From positions 1 through 64,000 of the forward strand of contig NZ_BMUY01000013.1 in the NCBI RefSeq assembly GCF_014650435.1: a stretch of DNA of 64,000 nucleotides, written 5' to 3'. The number at the start of each line of letters is the position of its first letter. Positions within the stretch are counted from its first letter, which is position 1. Shown piece after piece: positions 49,218 to 57,844 of this stretch. The DNA is from Streptomyces tendae (GTDB lineage: Bacteria > Actinomycetota > Actinomycetes > Streptomycetales > Streptomycetaceae). The translations under genes were made by a program, and so were the position numbers. The notes beneath the pieces were generated by a model. The model saw only the letters and a list, made by a program, of their open reading frames with translations. It did no database searches and was not told where the DNA came from.

Positions 49218-51073
49218 CACGCCAACGTACGGGGCCGGCCCACGCGCCCGCGCCGCTCGGCGAGTTCGTCCCGCAGGGCGGCGATCCGCTCGGTGTGATG
49301 GGGTGTGAGCCGCCCGGTGTCGTCGAGGTGCACGGCGCACGCGGTGGTGGTGTCGACGAGCCGTTCGAGGACCGCGGCGACCTCGTCGGTGCCCCGGGAG
49401 TGCCGGGCGAGGGCGGGCAGTTCGGCGGCGGCCCGGGCGCCGGCGGCGCGGGCCTCGGCGAGGGTGCGGTAGGCCTCCCGGCGCAGCGTCCACCGGGTGG
49501 CGCGGTCGTCCGACTCGCCCAGTACGTGGGTGAGGTAGGCGTGCGCGGCGGCGTCGGCGGCGTCGATTCCGGCCCGGATGCCGGCGCCCCGCTGTCCCGG
49601 CATCGGCAGGTGCCCGGCCACCAGGACGATCGCGCAGGCCAGCAGCGTCTCCCCGATGCGGCCCGCGGATGCCTGCGGTTCGCCGCCGACCATGACCAGG
49701 GCGAGGACGAGGACGGTGACGACGGTGGTCTGGGCGGCGAAGTGCCGCGCGGCGACCGGCACCAGGGCACCGCAGACGGCGACGAGTGCGACCAGCCCCT
49801 CCGGCCGGGGCAGCACGGCCGCGAACCCGGCGAACAGCAGCGCCCCGAGCACCGTCCCGGCCGCCCGGCACAGCACCCGGGACACGAGCGGGCCGAGGTC
49901 GGGCTTGACGAGGAAGACGGCCGTGGCGGGCAGCCAGTACCAGTGCTGGTGGGAGCCGTACCAGTGACCGTGGTGCAGCGCCTGGGCGACGGCGGCACTG
50001 GCGCCGAAGCACAGGCCGACCCGCAGCCCGTACTCCCGGCCGCCCGGACCGAGCACGGCGCGCACCGCGGAGCGGGGCGACCGCCTCCGGACGTGCAGGT
50101 CGGGACCCCTGCCCCGGTCGAAGGCGTCCGCCGCGTGCAGCAGGGCGTCGTCCAGGGCGCGCAGGGCGGGCTCGGTCCGGCTGGGCGCGGGCAGCGGCCC
50201 GGCGTGGGTGTTGCCGCGGACGGCCGCCGCGAGCCTGCGGGGCCCTTCGACGGCCCGCGCGGGCACCGCCCGCCCCGCCCAGGCGAGCGCCGTCGCGGCC
50301 TCGCCGAGGGGCAGCGCGGCGGCGTACTGGGCGTGCAGCCGGCGTTCGGCCGCGGTGGAGGCACGGCGCCGCAGCCGGGGTCCGGCGAGCGCGTCCTGCG
50401 CGTGGTCGAGGGCGGCGGTGAGCGCGGCCCGGCGGGCCGTGGCGTGCTCCGTGCCGACGGCGTCGAGCAGCGCGGCGACGGCCTCGTAGACGTCGGCGAC
50501 GGCGGCTCGTTCCCCGTCGAAGCGGAAGTCGAGACGGAGGTCGCCGGCGAGAGCGGTGGGCGTGGGCAGGACCAGCCGCAGCAGGAGCAGCCAGCCGGCG
50601 CCGGCGAGGAAGGCGAGCACGCTCTGCCACCCGGGGTCGGGCAGCGGCATCCCGGCGCCCACGGCCGCGGTGACCAACAACTGTGTCCCCGTTCCCGACG
50701 CCACGGGCCCCACGGCGCTGACGCTTCCGGCGACCAGGCCGAGACCGGTCAGCACCAAGGTCAGCGCCACGGCTCCGAGGTGCTGCCCGGCGTACGTCCC
50801 GAGGAGCAGCCCGACGGCCCCGGCGAGCGCGGGTACGCCGATCCGGCGCACGGAGGCGCGGCGGCTGCCCGGCCGGTCGTTGATGCCGGCCAGCATGGCG
50901 GCGATCGCGGCGACGACTCCGAGGGAGGCCCGCCCGGCGGCCAGGGCCGCGATCAGCAGCGGCCCGCCGGCCAGCGCGCCCCGGGCCACCGCGTTCCAGG
51001 GCACGGGGCCGCGCTGGGCGTTGAGGGCATGGCCGAGCCAGGGCGGGAGCGCGTGGGCTGCGGTGCGGAACAC
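49217..51073 (-). CDS. FUSC-family membrane protein
   Basis: A 618-residue protein with two sets of transmembrane helices, the fusaric-acid-resistance (FUSC) arrangement found in aromatic-acid exporters. Segments LGVVAAIAAMLAGINDRPGS and GVPALAGAVGLLLGTYAGQ lie in the N-terminal block; ATAVFLVKPDLGPLVSRVLC then RAAGTVLGALLFAGF is the conserved C-terminal block. A soluble helical domain (~200-330) lies between. I place the start at GTG 51073 (AGGAG 11 nt upstream); the frame extends to 51247 with non-conserved residues. Translational overlap with the amidohydrolase suggests a shared substrate family. Confidence 0.87.
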   Translation of the reverse strand: MFRTAAHALPPWLGHALNAQRGPVPWNAVARGALAGGPLLIAALAAGRASLGVVAAIAAMLAGINDRPGSRRASVRRIGVPALAGAVGLLLGTYAGQHLGAVALTLVLTGLGLVAGSVSAVGPVASGTGTQLLVTAAVGAGMPLPDPGWQSVLAFLAGAGWLLLLRLVLPTPTALAGDLRLDFRFDGERAAVADVYEAVAALLDAVGTEHATARRAALTAALDHAQDALAGPRLRRRASTAAERRLHAQYAAALPLGEAATALAWAGRAVPARAVEGPRRLAAAVRGNTHAGPLPAPSRTEPALRALDDALLHAADAFDRGRGPDLHVRRRSPRSAVRAVLGPGGREYGLRVGLCFGASAAVAQALHHGHWYGSHQHWYWLPATAVFLVKPDLGPLVSRVLCRAAGTVLGALLFAGFAAVLPRPEGLVALVAVCGALVPVAARHFAAQTTVVTVLVLALVMVGGEPQASAGRIGETLLACAIVLVAGHLPMPGQRGAGIRAGIDAADAAAHAYLTHVLGESDDRATRWTLRREAYRTLAEARAAGARAAAELPALARHSRGTDEVAAVLERLVDTTTACAVHLDDTGRLTPHHTERIAALRDELAERRGRVGRPRTLA

Positions 51074-51257
51074 GGGGTGCGGGGCTCCTGTCGTCCGGTC
51101 GAGGGCGGTGGTGAGCCTTCGGGCGACGGTGGCCGGGCTGGGTGGTGCGACGTGGTGCGACGCGCTGTCAAGCGTACGACGGGTTTTCGAAGGCGCGGAA
51201 ACGGACCTGTTTCGGGAAGATGAAGGCCGTCGAGCACCACGGCGCACGGCGGTGCGC

Positions 51258-52037
51258 TCAGGGGCGGGCGGCCTCCACGGCGTCGCGCAGCAGTGTCCCG
51301 GCCCGCGTCACCGACTGCGCGAGGGCCCGTGGCTCCGGCGTCAGGCCGGCCAGCAGCGCGTCGATCCCGCCCAGCCCGGCCTGCTCGACCATTCCCTTCT
51401 CGTTGGTCACCCACTCCCCGCGAGCCGCCAGTACCGCGTGTGCCGTCTGGGTCGTGGCGAGGGCGATCGCGCCGGCGACCTGGGTGAGGGCGCCTCTGGG
51501 GGCGTGGCCGGCCTCGGCGTAGGCGAGGGTGGCGGTGGCCGCGCCGTACCAGCGTTCGGGTGCGGTGGCGCGCAGGGCCTCGGGGTAGGCGGGGCGCGGC
51601 AGGTCGCCGCGCAGCACCTGGTTGATCGCCAGCTCTGCCACCACGAGGTAGGTCGGGATGCCCGCCAGGTGGAACATCAGCGGCTCGACACCGAAGCGGC
51701 CCGCCGCCGCCTCCTTCACCTCGTGCTCGACCGTGTCGAGATCGCGGTAGTGCACGTCGACCCGGCGCCCGTCGATCGTCAGCCAGGCGCCCCCGTTGAA
51801 GACGCCGCCGCCCCAGGCGCCGAGCTCCGAGACCTCGCCCGCCCAGCCGACGTCCCGCAGGTCCGCCGGGTCGAAGGCGCCCCGGTAGTAGACCGCCAGG
51901 TCCCAGTCGCTGTCCGGTCCGTGCGTGCCCCGCGCCCGGGACCCGCCGAGGGTGACCGCACGGACCGCGGGCAGGGCGGCGAGCCGGTCCGCCGTGGTGT
52001 CGAGGAATGCCTGGTCCGTGAGGGTGGGCGTGGGCAC
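51258..52037 (-). CDS. Polymerase-beta-type nucleotidyltransferase
   Basis: A 259-residue nucleotidyltransferase-fold protein. The active-site motif is GGSRARGTHGPDSDWDLAVY (about 31-50): GGSxxxG and DxD, with a third Asp in VDVHYRD. The C-terminal helical part resembles DUF4037/kanamycin-nucleotidyltransferase-like proteins. Substrate is unknown; relatives modify antibiotics or tRNA or act as antitoxin-like partners. The GTG start has AGGAG 10 nt upstream. It precedes the FUSC gene on the same strand by 184 nt, so possibly the same transcript. Confidence 0.87.
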   Translation of the reverse strand: MPTPTLTDQAFLDTTADRLAALPAVRAVTLGGSRARGTHGPDSDWDLAVYYRGAFDPADLRDVGWAGEVSELGAWGGGVFNGGAWLTIDGRRVDVHYRDLDTVEHEVKEAAAGRFGVEPLMFHLAGIPTYLVVAELAINQVLRGDLPRPAYPEALRATAPERWYGAATATLAYAEAGHAPRGALTQVAGAIALATTQTAHAVLAARGEWVTNEKGMVEQAGLGGIDALLAGLTPEPRALAQSVTRAGTLLRDAVEAARP

Positions 52038-52184
52038 TGGTGCGGGCTCCTGACGATGCGGGCGGGGCGCGGCCGACTCCGGAGCCTAGGCGCCCGGAGG
52101 GCGGGCCGCGAGCGAAATTCGGGTGCGTGACGCGGGCCGAGAACGGACGATCAGGAGCCCTGCCCCCGTCTTCCAGGAGTTCGC

Positions 52185-52598
52185 ATGATCCAGCGCGTCA
52201 CCGTACCCGGCCTCTTCCCGCCGCCCGTCTACTCCCACGCCTCCGTCGTCGAGGCCGGGACCAGGCTCGCGTTCCTCGCCGGTTCCGTCCCGCTCGACGC
52301 CGAGGGGAAGCTGGTCGGCGAAGGCGATCCGGTCCGGCAGGCCGAGCAGGTGATCGCGAACCTCACCGAGCAGCTGCGCGCCGTCGGGAGCGGGCTGGAG
52401 CACGTGCTGTCGACCGACGTGTACGTCGTGAGTACCGACACCGCCGCGCTGTCCGCCGTCTGGGACGTCGTCGAGGCGTCCGGACTCAGCACCGGTCCGC
52501 ACTCCTCGACCCTGCTCGGCGTGAGCTGCCTCGGCTACCCGGGACAGCTGGTGGAGATCACCGCGACCGCGGCCGTGCCGGAGACGGGCCGCCCGTGA
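52185..52598 (+). CDS. RidA-family protein
   Basis: A 137-residue member of the RidA (YjgF/YER057c/UK114) family, trimeric enamine/imine deaminases that protect from reactive intermediates of PLP enzymes. Typical segments are YSHASVVEAGTRLAFLAGSV (about 16-35), LRAVGSGLEHVLSTDVYVV and the C-terminal QLVEITATAAVP. The catalytic arginine of the classic group is not obvious, so it may belong to the Rid2-7 subfamilies, whose function is less sure. AGGAG lies 5 nt before the ATG. Confidence 0.88.
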   Translation: MIQRVTVPGLFPPPVYSHASVVEAGTRLAFLAGSVPLDAEGKLVGEGDPVRQAEQVIANLTEQLRAVGSGLEHVLSTDVYVVSTDTAALSAVWDVVEASGLSTGPHSSTLLGVSCLGYPGQLVEITATAAVPETGRP

Positions 52599-52613
52599 GC
52601 GGGGAGCCGGGCA

Positions 52614-52642
52614 CCGGGGCGGGGACCGGTTCGTCGCCCCGG
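52614..52642. terminator. Hairpin after ridA-type gene
   Basis: ccggggcg (52614-52621) and cgccccgg (52635-52642) form an 8-bp perfect stem 16 nt after the stop codon, between convergent genes. Confidence 0.5.
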
Positions 52643-52710
52643 CCAAGCAGCGCCGGGGGACGTGCGTTACGTGTGGCGGCCCCGGCGGTCCTGGTTCCCC
52701 GTCCTGGTTC

Positions 52711-53682
52711 TCATCGGCCGGTGTCGTCGCGCGCGTACTTGTCGGTCGCCGCCAGCAGGGCCTCGTCGCCTCTCGCCCCGGCGTCGTGCCCGCCCTCGTC
52801 CACGATCACCAGCTCGCTCTCCGGCCAGGTGTGGTGGAGCCGCCAGACGATGCCGAGGAGGTTGCCGAAGTCGAGGCTGCCCTGGACCAGGGTGCCGGGG
52901 ATGCCCTTCAGCAGGTGGGCGTCCCTGAGGACCACGCCCTCGTCGTTGCCGTCGCCGAGGAAGTGGTCGTTGCCCCAGTAGTGCGTGACGGTGCGGGCGA
53001 AGCCCATGCGGAAATCCGGGTCCTGGAACCGGGCGACCGAGCCGGGCGGCGCCGGGATCATGGCCGTCTCCCAGTCGGTCCAGGCCCGCGCGGCCCGCTC
53101 GCGCACCGCCGCGTCCGGGGACTCCAGCAGGCGGTTGTACGCGGCGGCCAGGTTTCCGTCGCGTTCGTCCGGGGGGAGCTCGGCGAGGAACCGCTCGTGC
53201 GCCTCCGGGAAGACGTTTCCCAGCCCGCGCGTCAGGAGGGCCACTTCGGCGTTGGAGCCGGTGGCGACCCCGGTCAGCACCAGCTCGGTCACCACGCCCG
53301 GGTGCGTCTGCGCGTATCGCAGACCCAGGGCGGAGCCCCACGACACGCCCCACACCAGCCAGCGCTCGATGCCCAGGTGGGCCCGCAGCCGCTCCAGGTC
53401 CGCCATGAGGTGGGCGGTCGTGTTGACGCTCATGTCGGTGTCGTGGGCGCTCGCCCGGGGCCGCGAACGTCCGGCGCCCCGCTGGTCGAGGAGGACGATC
53501 CGGTAGGCGGCGGGGTCGAAGTAGCGCCGGTGCCCCGGACTCGCCCGGCTGCCGGGTCCGCCGTGCAGCACCAGCGCGGGCTTGCCGTGCGGGTTCCCGC
53601 AGGTCTCCCAGTACACGTGGTTGCCGTCGCCGACGTCGAGCATGCCGTGGTCGTACGGTTCGATCTCCGGATACAGGCCCAT
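52711..53682 (-). CDS. pip: Proline iminopeptidase (alpha/beta hydrolase)
   Basis: A 323-residue S33-family peptidase removing N-terminal proline from peptides. The oxyanion region is VLHGGPGSRASPG (about 38-50), the nucleophile elbow GVSWGSALGLRYA (Ser about 113), the acid in LVQGSLDFGN and the histidine in DEGGHDAG. I use ATG 53682 (MGLYPEIEPYDHG, the conserved start); ATG 53718 has an AAAGGGG too close to it. It is transcribed after the uracil-DNA glycosylase gene on the same strand with a ~40-nt gap. Confidence 0.93.
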   Translation of the reverse strand: MGLYPEIEPYDHGMLDVGDGNHVYWETCGNPHGKPALVLHGGPGSRASPGHRRYFDPAAYRIVLLDQRGAGRSRPRASAHDTDMSVNTTAHLMADLERLRAHLGIERWLVWGVSWGSALGLRYAQTHPGVVTELVLTGVATGSNAEVALLTRGLGNVFPEAHERFLAELPPDERDGNLAAAYNRLLESPDAAVRERAARAWTDWETAMIPAPPGSVARFQDPDFRMGFARTVTHYWGNDHFLGDGNDEGVVLRDAHLLKGIPGTLVQGSLDFGNLLGIVWRLHHTWPESELVIVDEGGHDAGARGDEALLAATDKYARDDTGR

Positions 53683-53723
53683 CGGAGCACCGTAGCCGCG
53701 TCGGCCCGGCACGCTCATCCCCT

Positions 53724-54440
53724 TTACCGGCCGGGCAGCCCGGCCGTGTCCGCCGCCGTGCGCAGCACCTCGCGCAGCATCTCGGGGGTGAGCCGGCCGG
53801 TGAAGGTGTTGCGCTGGCTGACGTGGAAGCAGCCGAAGAGGTGCAGACCCGGCCCGTCGTCCGGGGCGTCCAGCGTCACGTGCCCGCCGTGTGCGAAGGC
53901 CGGCCGGGGCCTGGGCACGGTCCAGCCCGCCGCCGCGAACGCGGGCAGCGCCGCCTGCCAGCCGAAGGCACCGAGGACGACCACCGCACGCAGCGTCGGC
54001 CGCAGCAGCCCCAGCTCCTGGACGAGCCAGGAACGGCAGGTGTCCCGTTCGGCGGGGGCGGGCTTGTTCTCGGGCGGGGCGCAGTGCACCGGCGAGGTGA
54101 CGCGCACGCCGTACAGCTCCAGGCCGTCGTCCACGCGGACCGCGGTGGGCTGCGAGGCGAGGCCCACGTCGTACAGCGCCCGGTACAGGACGTCTCCGGA
54201 GCGGTCGCCGGTGAACATCCTGCCGGTGCGGTTGCCGCCGTGGGCCGCGGGGGCCAAGCCGACGATCAGCAGCCGGGCGTCCGGCGGACCGAAGCCGGGC
54301 ACCGGCCTGCCCCAGTACGTCCAGTCGGCGAAGGCGGCCCGCTTGGTGCGGGCGACCTCCTCCCGCCACTCGACCAGCCTCGGGCAGGCCCGGCACCCTG
54401 CGATGCGCTCGTCGAGTACGGAAAGGCCGCCGGTGTCCAT
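53724..54440 (-). CDS. Family-5 uracil-DNA glycosylase (UdgB-type)
   Basis: A 238-residue DNA repair enzyme that removes uracil (and in this family also hypoxanthine or xanthine) from DNA. The [4Fe-4S] cysteines include CRACPRLV (about 16-23), C in VHCAPP, and C in DTCRSW. The diagnostic family-5 motif is GLAPAAHGGNRTGRMFTGDR (about 61-80), lacking the catalytic Asp of family 1. C-terminal CFHVSQRNTFTGRLT is motif III. The ATG at 54440 has TACGGT ending 6 nt before it: probably leaderless, but not with a proper damage-promoter upstream element. Confidence 0.93.
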   Translation of the reverse strand: MDTGGLSVLDERIAGCRACPRLVEWREEVARTKRAAFADWTYWGRPVPGFGPPDARLLIVGLAPAAHGGNRTGRMFTGDRSGDVLYRALYDVGLASQPTAVRVDDGLELYGVRVTSPVHCAPPENKPAPAERDTCRSWLVQELGLLRPTLRAVVVLGAFGWQAALPAFAAAGWTVPRPRPAFAHGGHVTLDAPDDGPGLHLFGCFHVSQRNTFTGRLTPEMLREVLRTAADTAGLPGR

Positions 54441-54575
54441 ACGTCCACCGTAAGACCCCGGCCGGCAGGTCGGGGCCGCCCGCTCCCCCTGGTGCTCTGC
54501 GAGGTCCATGGGGTCCGTCGGCCGGTCACCGGAATTGCGGTCCTCCGTACCGGGCCGGGAGGTTAGGGTCGAACC

Positions 54576-55115
54576 ATGGCTTCCGAGCATGACGAGGGCG
54601 GGAGCGGCCGGGCGGCCGCCCCGCAGGACGACGCCGCAGCCGCGGCCGGGGCACCGGACCCGAAGACGGCGGCGGCGATCGCCGCCGCCGAGGCGGCCGG
54701 ACCGCAGAGCGGCGAGAGCGTCCGCGTGGACAGCTGGATCTGGGCCGTCCGCCTGATCAAGACCCGCTCCCTGGGCGCGACCGCCTGCCGCGGCGGCCAT
54801 GTCCGGGTGAACGGAGAACGGGTCAAGCCCGCCCACTCGCTGCGCGTCGGCGACGAGGTCCGCCTGCGGCAGGAGGGCCGGGAGCGGGTCGTCGTCGTGA
54901 AGCGGCTGATCCGCAAGCGCGTCGGTGCCCCGGTCGCCGTCCAGTGCTACGTGGACAACTCCCCGCCGCCCCCGCCCCGCGAGGCCGTCGCCCCGGCCGG
55001 GATCCGCGACCGCGGCGCCGGACGCCCGACCAAGCGCGACCGCCGCGAGATGGACCGGCTGCGCGGGCTGGAGGGCCTGAGCAGCTCCCGGAGGGACGCC
55101 GGGACCAGGCCCTGA
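54576..55115 (+). CDS. S4-domain RNA-binding protein (Hsp15/HslR-like)
   Basis: A 179-residue protein with an Ala/Asp-rich N-terminus (~45 residues), a central S4 domain (SVRVDSWIWAVRLIKTRSLG, about 48-67; then ATACRGGHVRVNGERVKPAH, SLRVGDEVRLRQ) and a Lys/Arg-rich C-terminus. The S4 core resembles E. coli Hsp15, which rescues stalled 50S subunits carrying peptidyl-tRNA. TAGGGT ends 6 nt before the ATG and there is no Shine-Dalgarno, so the mRNA is probably leaderless. It is divergent from the uracil-DNA glycosylase gene. Confidence 0.9.
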   Translation: MASEHDEGGSGRAAAPQDDAAAAAGAPDPKTAAAIAAAEAAGPQSGESVRVDSWIWAVRLIKTRSLGATACRGGHVRVNGERVKPAHSLRVGDEVRLRQEGRERVVVVKRLIRKRVGAPVAVQCYVDNSPPPPPREAVAPAGIRDRGAGRPTKRDRREMDRLRGLEGLSSSRRDAGTRP

Positions 55116-55131
55116 GCAGCCCGCGGCCGGC

Positions 55132-55578
55132 TCACGCCCGATCAGCCGCGCCGATCCGGTCGCGCACCAGCCGGCGCAGCTCCTGGTTGTGCCCGCGCCG
55201 GAGTCGGGCGACGACCAGGAGCGGCACCATCAGCACCAGCGGCGTCGCCGCGTTCGCACCGTCGAAGTAGGTGAGTTGGACGACGAACGCGCCCACCATC
55301 AGCGCGCTCAGCGCCGTCGCCGCCACCGACTGAAGCACCGGGACGACCAGGGCGACCGCTCCCGCCAGCTCCAGCACACCGATCGCGTACATGCCCACGT
55401 CGCCCCAGCCCATCTCGGCGAAGGTGTCGGCCGCCGAGGAGTGCCCGATCAGCTTGGGCAGGGCGCTCGCGAGGGCGAAGAACAGTGCGAGGAGCACCTG
55501 CACCACGCGCAGGGCGACGCGGAGGCCGCGCCCGCGGGCCGGCAGGGTGGGGGCGGTCGAAGCGGTGGTGTCGGACAT
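55132..55578 (-). CDS. DoxX-family membrane protein
   Basis: A 148-residue four-helix membrane protein of the DoxX-like type: helices at about 20-40, 60-82, 84-102 and 110-125, with KLIGHSSAADTFAEMGWG between the first two, as in DoxX/DoxD relatives. Actinobacterial DoxX proteins link thiol redox or superoxide defence at the membrane; the role here is unassigned. A ribosome site (AGGAGACC) precedes the ATG. Convergent with the S4 gene with a 16-nt gap. Confidence 0.88.
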   Translation of the reverse strand: MSDTTASTAPTLPARGRGLRVALRVVQVLLALFFALASALPKLIGHSSAADTFAEMGWGDVGMYAIGVLELAGAVALVVPVLQSVAATALSALMVGAFVVQLTYFDGANAATPLVLMVPLLVVARLRRGHNQELRRLVRDRIGAADRA

Positions 55579-55643
55579 GGCGGTCTCCTGGGCTGGGCGG
55601 TTCGTGCTGCTGTCGCGTTACAGACCGCTCGCCGCCCCGGAAC

Positions 55644-56327
55644 TCATCGCCGGACCGGCACCGCCCTCACCCACGTCCCGTCGTCGGTGAGATACCGGTC
55701 CACCGCCAGTCCCGCCTCCCCCAGCGCCTCCTCGAACTGCGCCCTGGTCAGTGGGCGGGCCCGGAAGGTCTGGGTCCAGACGGCGTCCGGGAACTCGTAC
55801 TCCGCGCGGACCGAGTTGACGCCGTCACCCACCGGGTCCGCCGACAGGATCCGGACGGTGAAGCCGCTGGGGTCCACCCGCTCACGCGGCAGATTCGTGT
55901 GGTAATCCGCCCCCTCTCGCTGGATCAGTACACAGCCGTCCTCCGCCACGTGCCGGACGCAGGTGCGCAGCAGCCCCCGCCGCACCCCGACGTCCCCGGT
56001 GTGTATGAGGAACGAGGCCAGCATCACCGCGTCGAAGCGCTCGTCGAGGTCGAGGTCCTCGATCGGGCTGCACAGGGTGCGTGCCCCGCGCACGTGCTCC
56101 AGCATCTCGGCGGACTCGTCCACCGCGGTGACCCTGTACCCCCGCTCCAGCAGCGGGTGGGTCATCCGCCCCACCCCGCTGCCCAACTCCAGAATCCGCG
56201 CGCCCTCGGGCACGGCGGAGGCGACGATGTCCGGCTCGGCTCCGGCGGGCAGCCGCGCATAGAGCTCGACCGCGCAGCCGTCCGGGGTGATGGCTCCGGG
56301 TCCTGTCCCCTGGTGTCCCTCTCGCAT
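55644..56327 (-). CDS. Class I SAM-dependent methyltransferase
   Basis: A 227-residue methyltransferase. Motif I is ARILELGSGVGRMTHPLLER (about 44-63), motif II VTAVDES, and the post-I acidic region is LDERFDAVMLASFLIH. The C-terminal sheet includes YEFPDAVWTQTFRARPLTRA, a type seen in small-molecule O- or N-methyltransferases. ATG 56327 has GGAG 6 nt upstream and is preferred over ATG 56339; the frame extends to 56540 without signal. Substrate unknown; neighbours give no hint. Confidence 0.88.
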   Translation of the reverse strand: MREGHQGTGPGAITPDGCAVELYARLPAGAEPDIVASAVPEGARILELGSGVGRMTHPLLERGYRVTAVDESAEMLEHVRGARTLCSPIEDLDLDERFDAVMLASFLIHTGDVGVRRGLLRTCVRHVAEDGCVLIQREGADYHTNLPRERVDPSGFTVRILSADPVGDGVNSVRAEYEFPDAVWTQTFRARPLTRAQFEEALGEAGLAVDRYLTDDGTWVRAVPVRR

Positions 56328-56509
56328 TCTCAGCTCCATGCCCGTCCAACGGCCCGTGCTCGCACAGCCGTTCCCCTTCGACGTCGGTTCACCCGACCGA
56401 GTGAATGCGGCTGGTTCCGGGAGGCGGCCGGTCCGGCGGTACGGCCCGCTTTCGCCCTCCCGCCCTGCCGCAGTACGTTCGATATCAGGAGTACAGGAGT
56501 GGTGAACGG

Positions 56510-56767
56510 ATGCGTACGGGCAGTGAACCGGCGACCGCACGCAGTGCCCTGCGGGCGCGGTTCTGGCTGAGCCTGTGGGGGCTGGTCTGGGCGATCTTCG
56601 GCACGGCCGCCTTCGCGCTCACGGGACGGTTCGGCTGGGCGCTCGCCTGCGGAGTGCTGTGGCTCGTCGTCACGGCCGACCTGACGATGATCCTCCGGCA
56701 CATCCGCCAGGGCCCGCACTACCAGCCGGGCCGCGACATCCCGCCCTACCCGCCGCCGAGACGCTGA
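56510..56767 (+). CDS. Small two-helix membrane protein
   Basis: An 85-residue protein with two transmembrane segments (about 18-38 and 42-62) and a Pro-rich C-terminal tail ending RDIPPYPPPRR, which resembles the family of small DUF-type membrane proteins conserved in Streptomyces. AGGAG lies 9 nt before the ATG at 56510. No enzyme motif. It is divergent from the methyltransferase gene and convergent with the TPR gene, whose stop is 4 nt away. Confidence 0.8.
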   Translation: MRTGSEPATARSALRARFWLSLWGLVWAIFGTAAFALTGRFGWALACGVLWLVVTADLTMILRHIRQGPHYQPGRDIPPYPPPRR

Positions 56768-56770
56768 CCG

Positions 56771-57160
56771 TCAGGAGTCGAACCGAGCCTGCTGCAGGTA
56801 CTCCGGGTTCGGGTCCAGCGCCGCCGCCAGCCGGAAGTGGCGCCTGGCCTGGTCCGGGCAGCCCCGCCGTTCATAGGTGCGGGCGAGGGCGAAGTGCGCG
56901 AAGGCGTTGTCCGGCTCGCGCTCCAGGACGATGGTGAATTCCAGCTCGGCCGGTCGCAGTTGCGCCGCGGCGAAGAAGGCACGCGCGCGCAGCAGCCGGG
57001 CGGCGGTGTTCTCGGGATGGGTGCCGATGACACCGTCGAGCAGCTTCACCGCGCCGCGCGGGTCCCGCGCCGCGAGCAGTTGCTCGGCGGCACGGAAGTC
57101 GATGACGTCCGTCTCCGGAGTACGTCCGGTCGGTCCGGTCGATCCGCTTGTCTCGGGCAC
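56771..57160 (-). CDS. Tetratricopeptide-repeat protein
   Basis: A 129-residue protein made of about two and a half TPR units (AEQLLAARDPRGAVKLLDGV; ENTAARLLRARAFFAAAQLR; NAFAHFALARTYERRGCPDQ), helical pairs that bind partner proteins. No signal sequence. It is upstream of nothing on the minus strand except short spacing after coaE, suggesting a coaE-TPR transcript. The partner is unknown; the gene is widespread next to coaE in Streptomyces. Confidence 0.88.
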   Translation of the reverse strand: MPETSGSTGPTGRTPETDVIDFRAAEQLLAARDPRGAVKLLDGVIGTHPENTAARLLRARAFFAAAQLRPAELEFTIVLEREPDNAFAHFALARTYERRGCPDQARRHFRLAAALDPNPEYLQQARFDS

Positions 57161-57209
57161 GGCAGAGTCCTTCCCTCGCTGGGATGGATCAACGCACGCG
57201 CCGGATCCG

Positions 57210-57812
57210 CTATTCCGTGCGCGCCCTGCGCACCAGTTCGTCCCAGACCTCCTTGACGCGCCGCCGCAGCTCGTCCAGCGGTACGTCGTTGTCGACGACC
57301 ACGTCCGCGATCTCCCGGCGCTGCTCGCGCGTCGCCTGGGCGGCCATGCGGGCCCGTGCGTCCTGCTCCGTCATGCCGCGCAGCCGCACCAGCCGGTCGA
57401 GCTGGGTGGCCGGGTCGGCGTCCACGACGACCACGAGGTCGTACAGCGGCGCCAGGCCGTTCTCCGTGAGCAGGGGGACGTCGTGGACGACGACGGCGTC
57501 CTCGGCGGCGGCCTCCTCCAGGGCGCGGGAGCGCTCACCGACCAGCGGGTGCACGATGCCGTTCAGGACGGCCAGCCGGTCCGGGTCGGCGAACACGATC
57601 GAGCCCAGTTTCGGCCGGTCCAGAGTGCCGTCATCGGCGAGGACGTCCTCGCCGAAGGCCGCCACGACCGCGGCGAGCCCCGGTGTCCCGGGGGCGACGA
57701 CCTCGCGCGCGATCCGGTCGGCGTCGATCAGTACGGCGCCGTGCTCGACGAGGAGCCGGGACACCTCGCTCTTGCCGGCGCCGATCCCGCCGGTCAGGCC
57801 CACCTTCAGCAT
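57210..57812 (-). CDS. coaE: Dephospho-CoA kinase
   Basis: Last step of coenzyme A biosynthesis: phosphorylation of the 3'-hydroxyl of dephospho-CoA. The 200-residue protein starts with the P-loop GLTGGIGAGKSEVSRLL (about 5-21), then DADRIAREVVAPGTPG with the catalytic Asp, and the lid/CoA-binding segment LRGMTEQDARARMAAQ. Many actinobacterial CoaE proteins carry a GrpB-like C-terminal domain; this one does not. Ribosome site is weak. It follows the PAC2 gene on the same strand. Confidence 0.95.
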   Translation of the reverse strand: MLKVGLTGGIGAGKSEVSRLLVEHGAVLIDADRIAREVVAPGTPGLAAVVAAFGEDVLADDGTLDRPKLGSIVFADPDRLAVLNGIVHPLVGERSRALEEAAAEDAVVVHDVPLLTENGLAPLYDLVVVVDADPATQLDRLVRLRGMTEQDARARMAAQATREQRREIADVVVDNDVPLDELRRRVKEVWDELVRRARTE

Positions 57813-57844
57813 GAGCGGAAGCTTAGAGGGTGCCGGTCGAGCCG

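Noticed and set aside
53716..53718. Upstream ATG start for the proline iminopeptidase
   Set aside because: The AAAGGGG is directly next to the ATG, too close for a working ribosome site, and the added 12 residues are not family-conserved.
54441..54475. A damage-type promoter for the uracil-DNA glycosylase gene
   Set aside because: There is a TACGGT box 6 nt before the start, but the upstream element (CTGCCGGCC) lacks TGTC and the spacing would be 7, not 8.
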